Notes: generated by a model not told the origin, from the sequence alone. Shown: positions 55,263 to 64,000, counted from the first letter of the stretch. The stretch is DNA of 64,000 nt from Patulibacter minatonensis DSM 18081 (GCF_000519325.1 NZ_KI912613.1:5401219-5465218); one strand, 5' to 3'. Made by a program: numbers and translations.

Positions 55263-56225
55263 CTAGGCGACGCTGAAGGCGGTGGGTCGGAGGGCTCCGG
55301 AGAAGTAGCGCTCGGAGATGTCGCGGTCGACCGCGTCGAGCTCGCCCTGCACGACGACCGACTGCTCGACGAGCACGTTGCGGTCGGCGAAGGCGAGGCT
55401 CCGGCGGTGGAAGTCGAGGTCGGCGGCCAGGCGCGAGAGGCGCAGGACCGGCGGGCTGTGGCGGGAGGCGACGTCCGCCTGGTCCAGGGCCTCGAGCACC
55501 GCGGAGACGTGGGCCGCCACCGCATTGGGGTAGTCGCGCTCGAAGAGCAGGAACCGGGCGACGTGCGGGGTGTCCGGCGGACCGGCGGCGCCGCGGCGGA
55601 AGGCCTGCTCGCCGCCGACGGCACGCAGCAGGGCGTGCGCCTGGCCGTCGCTCTCGCCGTCGTCGCCCGTCCGCTGCCCGCCGGCCGGGAGGACCACGCG
55701 GAGCATGCGCAGGAGGACGCTGGCGCCCTCGAGGCGCTCGCCGGCCGCGAGGAACGCGCTGGCCTCGTCGCGGAGCATCGTGCGGCCCACGAGGCCCCAG
55801 AAGAGCGTGCAGCGCTCCCGCACGGCGCGGAAGGCGACCGACGGGTCGTGGAGCAGCGCGTCGGGCGACACGGCGAGGAGCTCCAGGGAGAGCGAGTTGA
55901 TGGCCTCCCACATGTCCTGCGGGACGACGTCGCGCAAGGCCTTGGCGCTCTCGCGGGCGCGGCGGACGCAGGCGACCACGGAGGCGTCCTGCGTCGGGTC
56001 GAGCATCAGGCGCTGGAGGGCGTCGCCCGCCTGCACGCGGCGGCCGTCCCACTCGGCGCCCATGATCGCCATGACCGGGCCCCAGGAGAGATTGACGCCG
56101 ACGGGGTCGTCGGGCCGGCCCTGGAGGTCGGCGGCGAAGACCCCCTCGAGCATGCGCGCGGTGTGCTCGGCGCGCGAGACGTAGCGGCCGAGCCAGTAGA
56201 GCTCGTGGCCGATCCGGGCGAGCAT
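55263..56225 (-). CDS. Alpha-E domain protein
   Basis: 320 residues, almost all helical. The N-terminus MLARIGHELYWLGRYVSRAE is the family hallmark, and SLSLELLAVSPDALLHDPSV, with a central acidic motif, follows. The alpha-E family has no proven activity; it consistently accompanies a circularly permuted ATP-grasp and a transglutaminase. Its ATG overlaps the ATP-grasp stop by one base (TGATG). Confidence 0.87.
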   Translation of the reverse strand: MLARIGHELYWLGRYVSRAEHTARMLEGVFAADLQGRPDDPVGVNLSWGPVMAIMGAEWDGRRVQAGDALQRLMLDPTQDASVVACVRRARESAKALRDVVPQDMWEAINSLSLELLAVSPDALLHDPSVAFRAVRERCTLFWGLVGRTMLRDEASAFLAAGERLEGASVLLRMLRVVLPAGGQRTGDDGESDGQAHALLRAVGGEQAFRRGAAGPPDTPHVARFLLFERDYPNAVAAHVSAVLEALDQADVASRHSPPVLRLSRLAADLDFHRRSLAFADRNVLVEQSVVVQGELDAVDRDISERYFSGALRPTAFSVA

Positions 56226-57829
56226 CAGACGTCCTCCCCTTCCGTGATGTCGCGGGTCTGCTGCTGCTGCTGGCTCTGGCCGACCCAGGCGCTGTCCCAG
56301 CGGACCTCGGGCAGCGACGGCAGCAGGCGCTCGCCCTGCGCGGGGGCGTCCGCGGCCTCCGGGTCCGGCTCGGGCGAATCCGACTCGAGCACCCAGGTGT
56401 CCTTGGACCCGCCGCCCATCGACGAGTTGACGAGCATCGAACCCGGGGTCATCGCCACGCGGGTCAGGCCGCCGGGGATCACGCGGATCGACTCGCCGAA
56501 GACCGCGAACGGCCGCAGGTCGACGTGGCGGGGCGAGAGGCTGCCGTCCTCGAGGACCGTCGGGACCGTCGAGAGCTTCACGACCTCCTGGCCGATCCAC
56601 TTGGCCGGGTTGACCATCACGTCCTTGCGGAGCTGGTCGAGCTCGGCCTTCGTGGCGTGCGGCCCGATCACGACGCCCTTGCCGCCCGACTCGCTGGTCG
56701 GCTTGACGACGAGCTCGTCGAGGTGGTCCATGACGTGCGCGAGGTCGTCGGGGCGGTCCATCCGGTACGTCGGGACGTTCTGGAGGATCGGTTCCTCCCC
56801 CAGGTAGAACCGGATCATGTCCGGGACGTAGGGGTAGATCGCCTTGTCGTCGGCGACGCCGGTGCCGAAGGCGTTGGCGACCGCGACGGTGCCCGCGCGG
56901 TACGCGCGCAGGAGGCCCGGGACGCCGATCACGGAGTCCGGGCGGAAGTCGAGCGGGTCGCAGAACTCGTCGTCGAGGCGGCGGTAGATCGCGTGGACGC
57001 GCTCGAGCCCGCGGGTCGTCCGCATGTAACAGACGTCGCCGCGCACGACGAGGTCGGAGGCCTGGACGAGCTCGACGCCCATCTGGTGCGCGAGGAACGC
57101 GTGCTCGAAGTACGCCGGGTTCAGCGGGCCCGGGGTCCAGACCACGACCGTGGCCTCGCCCTCGTCGGCCGGCGCGACCGCGCGCAGGGCCTCGAGCAGG
57201 ACCTGGGGGTAGTGGTCGACCGGCCGGACGCGGTAGCCCGAGAACAGGCGCGGCGCCAGGCGGGTCATCGCCTGCCGGTTGGCGAGGACGTACGAGATGC
57301 CCGACGGCGTGCGGACGTTGTCCTCGAGGACCCGCCACGTGCCGTCGGCGTCGCGGACGAGGTCGAGGCCCGCGATGTGGGTGTAGACGCCGCCCGGGGG
57401 CCGGACGCCGTCGACCTGGCGGGCGAAGTGCGAGCGCGAGACGATCAGGCGCCACGGGACGATGCCCTCGCGGACGATCTCGCGCCCGTGGTAGACGTCG
57501 TCGATGAACTGGTTCAGCGCGCGGATGCGCTGGGCGAGCCCGCGCTTGATCACGGACCAGTCGTCGGCGTCGATGACGCGGGGCACGAGGTCGAGCGGGA
57601 ACGGGCGGTCGACGGCCTGGCCGTCCGGGCCGATCGTGTCGAACGTGATGCCCGCCTGGATGAAGTTCGCGTCGCGGCGCCGGCCGAGCGCCGCGAGCTG
57701 CTCGGGCTCCAGGGAGCCCACGGCCTCCATCAGCTGGGTCAGGTGGTCGCGGGGGGCCCCGGAGGCCGTCACGGCCTCGTCGTAGATCCCCTCCGGGCCT
57801 TCGTACGACAGGGTCGGTCCGTTCGGCAT
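56225..57829 (-). CDS. Circularly permuted ATP-grasp protein (type 2)
   Basis: 534 residues from the ATG at 57829; the GTG at 57841 overlaps a TAGTGT -10 box (57843-57838) and is rejected, making the mRNA leaderless. Features of the family: VPRVIDADDWSVIKRGLAQR, the acidic-plus-Asn metal site in WRVLEDNVRTPSGISYVLAN, and the nucleotide-binding PTSESGGKGVVIGPHATKAE. Such proteins are predicted amide-bond ligases working on peptides or amino groups (comparative-genomic prediction in the literature). The C-terminal tail has a short Gln run. First gene of the three-gene unit. Confidence 0.88.
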   Translation of the reverse strand: MPNGPTLSYEGPEGIYDEAVTASGAPRDHLTQLMEAVGSLEPEQLAALGRRRDANFIQAGITFDTIGPDGQAVDRPFPLDLVPRVIDADDWSVIKRGLAQRIRALNQFIDDVYHGREIVREGIVPWRLIVSRSHFARQVDGVRPPGGVYTHIAGLDLVRDADGTWRVLEDNVRTPSGISYVLANRQAMTRLAPRLFSGYRVRPVDHYPQVLLEALRAVAPADEGEATVVVWTPGPLNPAYFEHAFLAHQMGVELVQASDLVVRGDVCYMRTTRGLERVHAIYRRLDDEFCDPLDFRPDSVIGVPGLLRAYRAGTVAVANAFGTGVADDKAIYPYVPDMIRFYLGEEPILQNVPTYRMDRPDDLAHVMDHLDELVVKPTSESGGKGVVIGPHATKAELDQLRKDVMVNPAKWIGQEVVKLSTVPTVLEDGSLSPRHVDLRPFAVFGESIRVIPGGLTRVAMTPGSMLVNSSMGGGSKDTWVLESDSPEPDPEAADAPAQGERLLPSLPEVRWDSAWVGQSQQQQQTRDITEGEDV

Positions 57830-57837
57830 CGACCCCG

Positions 57838-57843
57838 ACACTA
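57838..57843 (-). promoter_or_regulatory. -10 box of the ATP-grasp operon
   Basis: TAGTGT (57843-57838, minus strand), 8 bp before the ATG at 57829. Predicts a leaderless transcript and decides the start codon. Confidence 0.45.
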
Positions 57844-57965
57844 ACGGGCTTCCGGGCCGGGGCGGTTGCGCCGGGAGGCCAGCCGCGACCGGGGCGGCTG
57901 CGACGCCGGGAGCACCGGCCGGGGCCCCGAATGGGGTGTCTCCGCGGCGGGTAGAGAGGACGGAC

Positions 57966-59591
57966 TCAATCGTCCGTCGGCACCATCACGACCGTCTCCT
58001 CCGACCGGCCGCGGAGCGTCTCGTCGTGATCGCGACGCCAGCGGGCGCGCTCGGCGGCCGACGCCCGGTCGACGAGGCGTCCCGCCGCGACGGTCATGGC
58101 GGCGGTGTCCTTCGCCACCTCCGTCAGCCGGGCGGCCTCGTTGATCGGGTCGCCGATCACCGTGTACTCGAGGCGCTGCTCGGTCCCGATGTAGCCGGCG
58201 ACCGCGACGCCGCCGCTGACGCCGACGCCCGCGCGGAGCTCGGGGACCTCGTCGCGGAGCCTGCGGGCGAGCTCGCGGGCCGCGCGGAGGGCGCGGTCGG
58301 GGGCGTCGTCCTGGGCGACCGGGGCGCCGAAGACGACGAGCGCGGCGTCGCCCTGGAACTTGTTGACCCAGCCCCCGTGGTCGGCGACGGTGCCGACGAC
58401 GACGGCGAAGAAGCGGTTCAGGGCCGACACGACCTCGTCGGGCGCGCGCTCGGCGGCCAGGGTCGTCGAGCCGACGATGTCGACGAACAGCGCGCAGACC
58501 TCGCGCGACTCGCCTCCGAGTCGGACCTCCTGCTGCAGCGCGGCGCGGGCGACGTCCTCCCCCACGTGCCGGCCGAAGAGGTCGCGCAGGCGGGCGCGGT
58601 CCTGCAGGTCGGTGGCCATGCGGTTGAAGCCGTCCTGCAGCCGGCCGAGGTCGCTGGCGTCGTAGACCGGGATCCTGACGTCGAGATCACCGCGCCGCAC
58701 CTGCTCCATGCCGCGCCGGACGGTGCGGGTCGGATCCGCCACGGCACGGGCGGCGAGGAGCTCGACGGCGAGCCCGAAGACGAGCGCGACGCCGCCGAGG
58801 ACGATCATCGCGAGCGCCATGCGGCCGGTCGTGACGCCCCGGGAGTCGACGGTGGCCAGCACCCCGATGATCACGACACCGAGGACCGGCGCGCCGGTGG
58901 CCGTCGCCCAGCCCAGCAGCTGCCGGCGCGTGATCCCCGGCAGGACGGCCTGGTCGAGCCCGCCGGCCTGCAGTGCGATCGCCGCGACCGGCCGGAGCAG
59001 CCGCTCGGTGACGAGGTAGCCGAACGCCGCCATCGTCATCCCGGTCATGAGCGTGACGAGGAAGACGCGGAGCGCCAGGAGCGCCGTGGTCGGGCCGTCC
59101 GCGTCGGACTGCCAGACGTTGAAGAGCGTGAACAGCACCGCCGCGAGCGCCCAGGCCGACCCCAGCATCACGAGCACGCGGACCGGGGCGCGCAGCAGCT
59201 GCCGGATCTCGTGCTCCTTCGGATCGCGGTCCAGTTGGATCCAGCGGTTGACCGAGCCCATCGCGCGGTTCGACCACCAGAGCACCCACGGGATCACCAC
59301 GAGGAGGAAGCCCAGGAGGAACCACGCGTTGCCGCCCAGGGCGTCGCGCGCGGCGTCCGTCGCCCTGCCGGGGACCACGAAGACGATCAGGAGCATCGTG
59401 ATGCCCGCCGACACGAAGTTCGCGATCAGGAGGACCACGACCAGGACCAGGTGCATGACCCGGACGACGAAGCCGTCGCTCGAGACGACCCGGCGAAGGA
59501 TCGCGGTCAGCCCGCGCAGGCGCCGGGACGTGAAGCCGTGCGGCGCGAGGTCCTCGGGCCCCGGGTCCCGGGGCGGCGTCGGGTCAGGCAC
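57966..59591 (-). CDS. Membrane-bound class III adenylate cyclase with HAMP domain
   Basis: 541 residues, GTG start. Six predicted membrane helices (about 45-265), a HAMP linker (RAVADPTRTVRRGMEQVRRG near 280, then VYDASDLGRLQDGFNRMATD), and a cyclase homology domain at ~350-525. Metal aspartates are D371 (LFVDIVGST) and D415 (KFQGDAALV); the transition-state Asn/Arg lie in GDPINEAARL. The arrangement matches the mycobacterial Rv1318c/Rv3645 group. It is the second cyclase in the window, but membrane-bound. Confidence 0.88.
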   Translation of the reverse strand: MPDPTPPRDPGPEDLAPHGFTSRRLRGLTAILRRVVSSDGFVVRVMHLVLVVVLLIANFVSAGITMLLIVFVVPGRATDAARDALGGNAWFLLGFLLVVIPWVLWWSNRAMGSVNRWIQLDRDPKEHEIRQLLRAPVRVLVMLGSAWALAAVLFTLFNVWQSDADGPTTALLALRVFLVTLMTGMTMAAFGYLVTERLLRPVAAIALQAGGLDQAVLPGITRRQLLGWATATGAPVLGVVIIGVLATVDSRGVTTGRMALAMIVLGGVALVFGLAVELLAARAVADPTRTVRRGMEQVRRGDLDVRIPVYDASDLGRLQDGFNRMATDLQDRARLRDLFGRHVGEDVARAALQQEVRLGGESREVCALFVDIVGSTTLAAERAPDEVVSALNRFFAVVVGTVADHGGWVNKFQGDAALVVFGAPVAQDDAPDRALRAARELARRLRDEVPELRAGVGVSGGVAVAGYIGTEQRLEYTVIGDPINEAARLTEVAKDTAAMTVAAGRLVDRASAAERARWRRDHDETLRGRSEETVVMVPTDD

Positions 59592-59708
59592 GCGGAGCCC
59601 CGTGGGGAGTTGGGCGGGACCCGCGCATGGCGCGGACCCTACCGGCGGTCCGTCCCGCCGCGGACGACGCCGGACCGACGGGCGCCCGCCGGCCCGGCCG
59701 AGCGACCG

Positions 59709-61172
59709 TCACTGCAGGGCCGAGGTCAGCCGCGCGAGGTTGTCGACGACCTTCGACACCGGGTTCCTGGCGAGGTGCGCGTCGAGCGTCAGCTCGGTGC
59801 TGACGCTCCGGTAGTGGTCCTCGACGGCACGCACCTCGTCGGTGAACGTCCGGCCGCTGACGAGCACCGAGAGCTCCATGTTCAGGCCGAAGGACCGCAT
59901 GTCCATGTTGCTCGACCCGATCACCGCGACCTCCTCGTCGATCGTCAGGTGCTTGGCGTGGAGGATGTACGGCGCCGGGTACTGATGGATGCGGACGCCC
60001 GCCCGCAGCAGGGCCTCGTAGTAGGACCGCTGGGCGTGGAAGACGAGGGGTTGGTCGCCGATCTCCGACACGAAGAGCTCGACGTCCACGCCGCGCTGGG
60101 CGGCGGTCGTGACGGCCTCGAGCAGCGACTCGTCGGGCACGAAGTACGGGCTCGTGATCGAGATGCGGCGGGCGGCGTTGTAGAGGAGCGCGTTGAAGAG
60201 CTTGAGGTTGTTCTCGCCGTCGAACCCCGGGCCGCTCGGGACGACCTGGCACTCGAGCGACGTCAGCGCCTCGCGCGGGTCGACCGGGCCGATCTCGCCC
60301 TCCAGCGCCTCGTCCGTCTCGCTGAACCAGTCCGTGATGAAGAGCGCGTTGACGCCGCCGACGATCGGCCCCTCGAAGCGGACCATGAGCTCCTGCCACC
60401 GGAGGCCGCGGCGCTTGTTGGCCCGCTTGTCGTAGCTGCGGTCGATGAGGTTCTGGGAGCCGACGAACGCGACGTCGCCGTCGACGACCAGGAGCTTGCG
60501 GTGGTTGCGCAGGTCCGGCCGCTGGTAGCGGAGGCGGTAGGGCTGGACCGGCAGCATCGGGTGCCACTCGACGCCGATCCGGCGCAGGTGGCGCAGCGTG
60601 CGGCGGTATCTCGGGGTGCGCAGCGAGCCGATGTGGTCGAAGAGGACCTTGACCGACACGCCGCGCTCCACCGCGGCCTCCATCGCGTCGAAGAACGGGG
60701 CCGTCGCCCTGTCCGAGGAGAGGATGTAGAACTCGCAATGGACATAGGTCGTCGCCGCGCCGATCGCCGCCGTCATCGCGGCCAGCGACTCCTCGTAGTC
60801 CTCGATCAGGTGGGCGTGGTTGCCCGTCACGAGCGGCATCGCACCGAGGTTGCGGTTCAGGTGCACCACCGACTGCAGCCACGGCGGGCCGGGATCGTCC
60901 TCCGGCACGTCCTCCATGCCCTTCGTGCGCTCGAGGATCATCCGGTTGACCTCGCGCTGCTTCCGGCGCCGGTGCTCGGGGAGCTTCGGGTTGCCGATCA
61001 GCAGGAACGCGATCACCCCGAGGTACGGGATGAGGAAGATCGCCATCAACCACGCCATCGCCGACGCCGGACGGCGGTTGACGGGGACGACGACGATCGC
61101 GACCAGCCGCACCGCGAGCCCGATCAGGTCGAGCGCGAGGGTGCTGTGGAGGAGGAGGTACGGGAGGTCCAC
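59709..61172 (-). CDS. cls: Cardiolipin synthase-type phospholipase D protein
   Basis: 487 residues. Two N-terminal membrane helices (to ~60), then two HKD motifs: HRKLLVVDGDVAFVG near 222 and HAKHLTIDEEVAVIG near 404, each ending in GSQN/GSSN. Length and arrangement are those of bacterial Cls, which joins two phosphatidylglycerols, though actinobacteria often use a different CDP-type enzyme, so another phosphatidyltransfer is possible. GTG start 6 bp after TAGCGT. Confidence 0.88.
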   Translation of the reverse strand: MDLPYLLLHSTLALDLIGLAVRLVAIVVVPVNRRPASAMAWLMAIFLIPYLGVIAFLLIGNPKLPEHRRRKQREVNRMILERTKGMEDVPEDDPGPPWLQSVVHLNRNLGAMPLVTGNHAHLIEDYEESLAAMTAAIGAATTYVHCEFYILSSDRATAPFFDAMEAAVERGVSVKVLFDHIGSLRTPRYRRTLRHLRRIGVEWHPMLPVQPYRLRYQRPDLRNHRKLLVVDGDVAFVGSQNLIDRSYDKRANKRRGLRWQELMVRFEGPIVGGVNALFITDWFSETDEALEGEIGPVDPREALTSLECQVVPSGPGFDGENNLKLFNALLYNAARRISITSPYFVPDESLLEAVTTAAQRGVDVELFVSEIGDQPLVFHAQRSYYEALLRAGVRIHQYPAPYILHAKHLTIDEEVAVIGSSNMDMRSFGLNMELSVLVSGRTFTDEVRAVEDHYRSVSTELTLDAHLARNPVSKVVDNLARLTSALQ

Positions 61173-61178
61173 GGCGCC

Positions 61179-61184
61179 ACGCTA
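61179..61184 (-). promoter_or_regulatory. -10 box of cls
   Basis: TAGCGT (61184-61179, minus strand), 6 bp before the GTG at 61172; identical hexamer to the DUF11 gene. Predicts a leaderless mRNA. Confidence 0.45.
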
Positions 61185-61288
61185 CCGGCGGGGTGCCGCG
61201 AAGCACGCCGCCGGACGCGCGCGCCCGGCGCGCGTACGGCGCAGGCCGGACCCAGCGCGGACGGGCCGTGCCACGGGCCGGTCCAGGA

Positions 61289-62137
61289 TCAGTGCGCGGG
61301 GGTCTCGCCCGGGTCCGCGGCGAGCGGTGCGCCGTGGCCGACCGGGCCGCAGGAGTGCACGCCGCCGTCCACGTGCAGGATCTCGCCGGAGATCGCGCGG
61401 GCCAGCGGGGAGAGCAGGAACAGCACCGCGTCGGCGGTCGGCGTCGGGTCGGCGCCGTCCCAGCCGAGCGGGGCGGCCTCGTCCCAGCCGTCGGCCAGGA
61501 GCGAGAAGCCCGGGATGCCGCGCGCGGCGATCGTGCCGAGCGGGCCGGCGGAGACGAGGTTCGAGCGGACGCCCTGCGGTCCGGCGTACCGCGCGAGGTA
61601 GCGCGACGTGGCCTCGAGCGCCGCCTTCGCGACGCCCATCCAGTCGTAGATCGGCCAGGCGACCTGCGCGTCGAAGTCGAGGCCGACGACGGAGCCGCCG
61701 TGCTCCGACTTCGAGAGCGCCGGCAGGAGCGCTGCCGCGAGGGCCTTCAGCGAGTACGCCGAGGTCTCGAACGCGATCTTCGCGCTCTCCGGCGGGGTCT
61801 CGAGGAAGTTGCCGCCGAGGGCGTCGGACGGGGCGAACGCGATCGCGTGCAGCACGCCGTCGAGGCGGCCGTCCCAGCGGTCGTCGATCTCCTTCGCCAC
61901 GGCCGCGAGGTCCTCGGGCTCGTTGACGTCGAGCTCGAGGACGTCGACCGGGGTCGGCAGCGCCTTCGCGGCGCGGTCCGTCAGGCGCTTGGGCCGGCCG
62001 AAGCCGGTGAGGAGCACCTCGGCGCCGGCCTCCTGTGCACGCGCGGCGACGTGCCAGGCGATGGAGTCCTTCGTGATCACACCGGTGATCAGCAGGCGAC
62101 GGCCGGCCAGCAGGCCGGAGGGCACGGGAACGGTCAC
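61289..62137 (-). CDS. fabI: Enoyl-[acyl-carrier-protein] reductase (NADH), FabI/InhA type
   Basis: 282 residues from a GTG preceded by GAGGA. It reduces the enoyl-ACP double bond in each elongation cycle. NADH fold start (GRRLLITGVITKDSIAWHVA), the catalytic pair Y-x6-K in YDWMGVAKAALEATSRYLA (~160), and C-terminal HVDGGVHSCG. The spacing is the InhA/FabI short form, target of triclosan and isoniazid-type drugs. Third gene after fabF and the carboxylase; a large hairpin separates it from the carboxylase. Confidence 0.92.
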   Translation of the reverse strand: MTVPVPSGLLAGRRLLITGVITKDSIAWHVAARAQEAGAEVLLTGFGRPKRLTDRAAKALPTPVDVLELDVNEPEDLAAVAKEIDDRWDGRLDGVLHAIAFAPSDALGGNFLETPPESAKIAFETSAYSLKALAAALLPALSKSEHGGSVVGLDFDAQVAWPIYDWMGVAKAALEATSRYLARYAGPQGVRSNLVSAGPLGTIAARGIPGFSLLADGWDEAAPLGWDGADPTPTADAVLFLLSPLARAISGEILHVDGGVHSCGPVGHGAPLAADPGETPAH

Positions 62138-62176
62138 GGACGGGTCCTCGGGGTCGTGGGGATGGGGTGCCGTCCC

Positions 62177-62214
62177 GCCCGCGGCCCGCCCGCGGACGGG
62201 CGGGCTCCGCGGGC
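62177..62214 (-). other. Long hairpin between the carboxylase gene and fabI
   Basis: A 16-bp GC stem: 62177-62184 with 62207-62214 and 62185-62192 with 62197-62204, with a 2-nt bulge and loop CGGA. No TCGTCGTTC tail. It lies between the stop at 62229 and the fabI start, so it may attenuate or stabilise the operon mRNA. Confidence 0.5.
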
Positions 62215-62228
62215 GCGGGGCGGGATGC

Positions 62229-63740
62229 TCAGATCGGCAGGTTGCGGGCGCGGTGCTCGCGCGCCGACGGGCGGCGCAGCGAGCCGAGCGCCCACACGAG
62301 GCGGTCGCGCGTGGCGGCGGGGTCGATGACCTCGTCGACGATGCCCAGCTGCGCGGCCCCCTCGGCGGTGAGGTGCTCCTCGGCGTACTCGGCGCCCAGG
62401 CGCTTCTTCTCGGCGAGCGGGTCGTCCGCCGCGGCGATCTTCCGGCGCTCGATGATGCCGACGGCCTGCTCGGGACCCATGACGCCGATCTGGGCGGAGG
62501 GCCACGCGAGGACGAGGGTCGCACCGAGAGCGCGGGAGTTCATCGCGATCTGCGCGCCGCCGAAGGCCTTGCGCAGGACGATCGTGACCTTCGGGACGTC
62601 GGCCTCGGCGAACGCGTGCACGAGCTTGGCGCCGTGGCGGATGACCGCCCCGGACTCCTGCTCGCTCCCGGGCATGAAGCCGGGGGTGTCGACGAGCACC
62701 GCCAGCGGCACCCCGAAGAGGTGGCACCAGCGGACGAAGCGCGCGGCCTTCTGGCCGGACTCGGCGTCAAGCGTGCCGGCCATGACCTTCGGCTGGTTGG
62801 CGACGATGCCGACCGTGCGGCCGTCGATGCGGGCCAGCGCCGTGACGACGCTCGGGGCCCACGCCTCGGAGATTTCGAGGATCCGCCCGCCGTCGACGAC
62901 GGCGCGGGCGACGTCGCGGACGTCGTAGCCGCGGCGCTGCTCGGCCGGGACGTGGATCGACGGGTCGAACGCCGGGGCCGGGACGGGGCGGGCCCGCGGG
63001 GGCTCCTCGCCCGACCGCTGCGGCAGGTGGCCGAGCAGCTCGCGCGTGACGCGGACCGCGTCGTCGTCGTCCTCCGCCACGAGGTGGCAGACGCCGTTCT
63101 TCTTCTGGACGTCGGGACCGCCGAGGTCCTCGGCCGTGACGTCCTCGCCCGTGACCTCGCGGACGACGCCCGGGCCGGTCAGGAACATCCGCGCGCGGCG
63201 GGTCATGATCGTGATGTCGGTGAGCGCCGGGGCGTACGCGCCGCCGCCCGCGCAGGTGCCGCAGACGACGGAGATCAGCGGCACCTGGCCGGAGAGGCGC
63301 GTCAGCGCGGCGAAGATGCGGCCGTAGCCGGCCAGGGCCTCGAGGCCCTCCTGCAGGCGGGCGCCCGCGGAGGAGATGAAGCCGACGACGGGCATGCCGG
63401 CGTCGCCCGCCATCTCGAGCAGGCGGACGATCGTGTCCGCGTGGCGCGCGCCGAGGCTGCCGCCCAGGAGGGCGGGGTCCTCGGAGAACGCGGCGACCGG
63501 GCGGCCGCCGATGGTGCCGACGCCGGCGAGGACGCCGTCACCGGGGGTCGCGCGGTCGCCGAGCGTCGGCGAGAGCACCGCGGTGCGCATCAGGCGCAGC
63601 GAGCCCGGGTCGCAGAGCGTCTCCAGGCGCTGCAGGGGCGTCAGCTCGCCCTGGCCCGGGGCCGCCGCGGCGGACTTCACCGGGGTGGCGGGGCTGGACG
63701 GGACCTGACGTGTCGATGCGGTCGCGGTGCGGGGGGTCAT
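62229..63740 (-). CDS. accD: Acyl-CoA carboxylase beta (carboxyltransferase) subunit
   Basis: 503 residues. It transfers carboxyl from biotin to acetyl- or propionyl-CoA, supplying malonyl-CoA. The N-terminal crotonase half carries GFISSAGARLQEGLEALAGY and CGTCAGGGAYAPALTD; the C-terminal half carries VDTPGFMPGSEQESGAVIRH and KAFGGAQIAMNSRALGAT, both oxyanion-hole regions. No zinc finger, so actinobacterial AccD/PccB type. The ATG overlaps the fabF stop (ATGA). The biotinylated alpha chain is not in the window. Confidence 0.9.
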   Translation of the reverse strand: MTPRTATASTRQVPSSPATPVKSAAAAPGQGELTPLQRLETLCDPGSLRLMRTAVLSPTLGDRATPGDGVLAGVGTIGGRPVAAFSEDPALLGGSLGARHADTIVRLLEMAGDAGMPVVGFISSAGARLQEGLEALAGYGRIFAALTRLSGQVPLISVVCGTCAGGGAYAPALTDITIMTRRARMFLTGPGVVREVTGEDVTAEDLGGPDVQKKNGVCHLVAEDDDDAVRVTRELLGHLPQRSGEEPPRARPVPAPAFDPSIHVPAEQRRGYDVRDVARAVVDGGRILEISEAWAPSVVTALARIDGRTVGIVANQPKVMAGTLDAESGQKAARFVRWCHLFGVPLAVLVDTPGFMPGSEQESGAVIRHGAKLVHAFAEADVPKVTIVLRKAFGGAQIAMNSRALGATLVLAWPSAQIGVMGPEQAVGIIERRKIAAADDPLAEKKRLGAEYAEEHLTAEGAAQLGIVDEVIDPAATRDRLVWALGSLRRPSAREHRARNLPI

Positions 63741-64000
63741 GCGGCGCCTCCTAGGACGATGCAGGCGTTGTGGCCGCCGAACCCGAAGGAGGTCGACAGC
63801 GCGTGAGGGGCCCTGCCCGGCGTCTCGCGCAGCGGCGTCGGCTTCCCGATCACGTGGAGCAGGTCGAGCTCCGGATCGGGGACGTCGAGGTTGAGCGTCG
63901 GCGGGGCGACGCGGTCCCGGAGGGCCAGGACCGTGGCGACGGCCTCGATCGCCCCTGCGGCGCCGAGGGAGTGCCCGATCGCCGACTTGAGGCTGGAGAT
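63737..64000 (-). CDS. fabF: Beta-ketoacyl-ACP synthase II, C-terminal part (5' end outside window)
   Basis: Only the last 87 residues are present; the gene continues past 64000. SSLKSAIGHSLGAAGAIEAV holds the conserved Lys and catalytic His of KAS enzymes, and SFGFGGHNACIVL is the standard C-terminus. Upstream member of the fabF-accD-fabI run, overlapping accD by 4 bp. Confidence 0.9.
   Translation of the reverse strand: MSSLKSAIGHSLGAAGAIEAVATVLALRDRVAPPTLNLDVPDPELDLLHVIGKPTPLRETPGRAPHALSTSFGFGGHNACIVLGGAA

Noticed and set aside
57830-57841. GTG at 57841 as start of the ATP-grasp gene
   Set aside because: It overlaps the TAGTGT -10 box; the ATG at 57829 is 8 bp downstream and matches the family.

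Overview
The window is 64 kb of very high-GC bacterial chromosome. Gene content and style point to an actinobacterium, most likely of the class Thermoleophilia (Solirubrobacterales, Patulibacter- or Conexibacter-like): frequent GTG starts, many apparently leaderless genes, an InhA-type enoyl-ACP reductase, an acyl-CoA carboxylase beta chain, class III cyclases of mycobacterial type, and a DUF11-repeat surface protein. The taxon is an inference from style, not a match to a known genome. No rRNA, tRNA, insertion sequence, prophage or CRISPR was found.

Layout. 1-8.5 kb is mostly plus strand: a divergent ECF sigma factor fused to a zinc-finger/membrane tail (minus), a Nif3 protein, a long-chain acyl-CoA ligase, a three-gene unit (small membrane protein, HisC-like aminotransferase, class III cyclase), and a PBP4-type D-Ala-D-Ala carboxypeptidase. 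A structured, probably unannotated small RNA lies on the minus strand at about 8.55-8.74 kb, between this block and ligA. 8.8-12.9 kb holds ligA and surE (minus) and a two-gene XRE regulator/membrane protein unit (plus) with twin operators.

13-54 kb is an almost unbroken minus-strand run of core translation and transcription genes. In transcription order: rpmG-secE-nusG-rplK-rplA-rplJ-rplL; rpoB-rpoC; rpsL-rpsG; fusA-tuf; the S10/spc operons (rpsJ to rplO); secY-adk-map; rpmJ-rpsM-rpsK; rpoA-rplQ; truA. It is interrupted by a 1591-residue DUF11 surface protein and a small L7/L12-CTD-like protein (between rplL and rpoB), and by a DMT-type membrane protein and an alpha/beta hydrolase (between rpoC and rpsL). 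rpsD and infA are absent from their usual places. Several ribosomal proteins carry unusual tails: uL22 has an acidic, His-rich N-terminus, uS17 a ~105-residue N-terminal extension, uS3 a Gly/Arg-rich C-terminus, and uL10 and RpoB acidic C-termini.

54-64 kb is minus strand: a transglutaminase/alpha-E/circularly permuted ATP-grasp operon, a membrane-bound HAMP adenylate cyclase, a cardiolipin synthase-like phospholipase D protein, and a fatty-acid synthesis run (fabF end, acyl-CoA carboxylase beta chain, fabI).

Regulatory themes read directly from the DNA. (i) About a dozen genes have a TANNNT-like -10 box 6-10 bp before the start codon, implying leaderless mRNA. (ii) rpsL, fusA, rpoB, rpmJ and the small RNA share an extended -10, TGCTANNNT. 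(iii) Minus-strand units end in GC-rich hairpins followed not by a U-tract but by a recurrent tail close to TCGTCGTTC.
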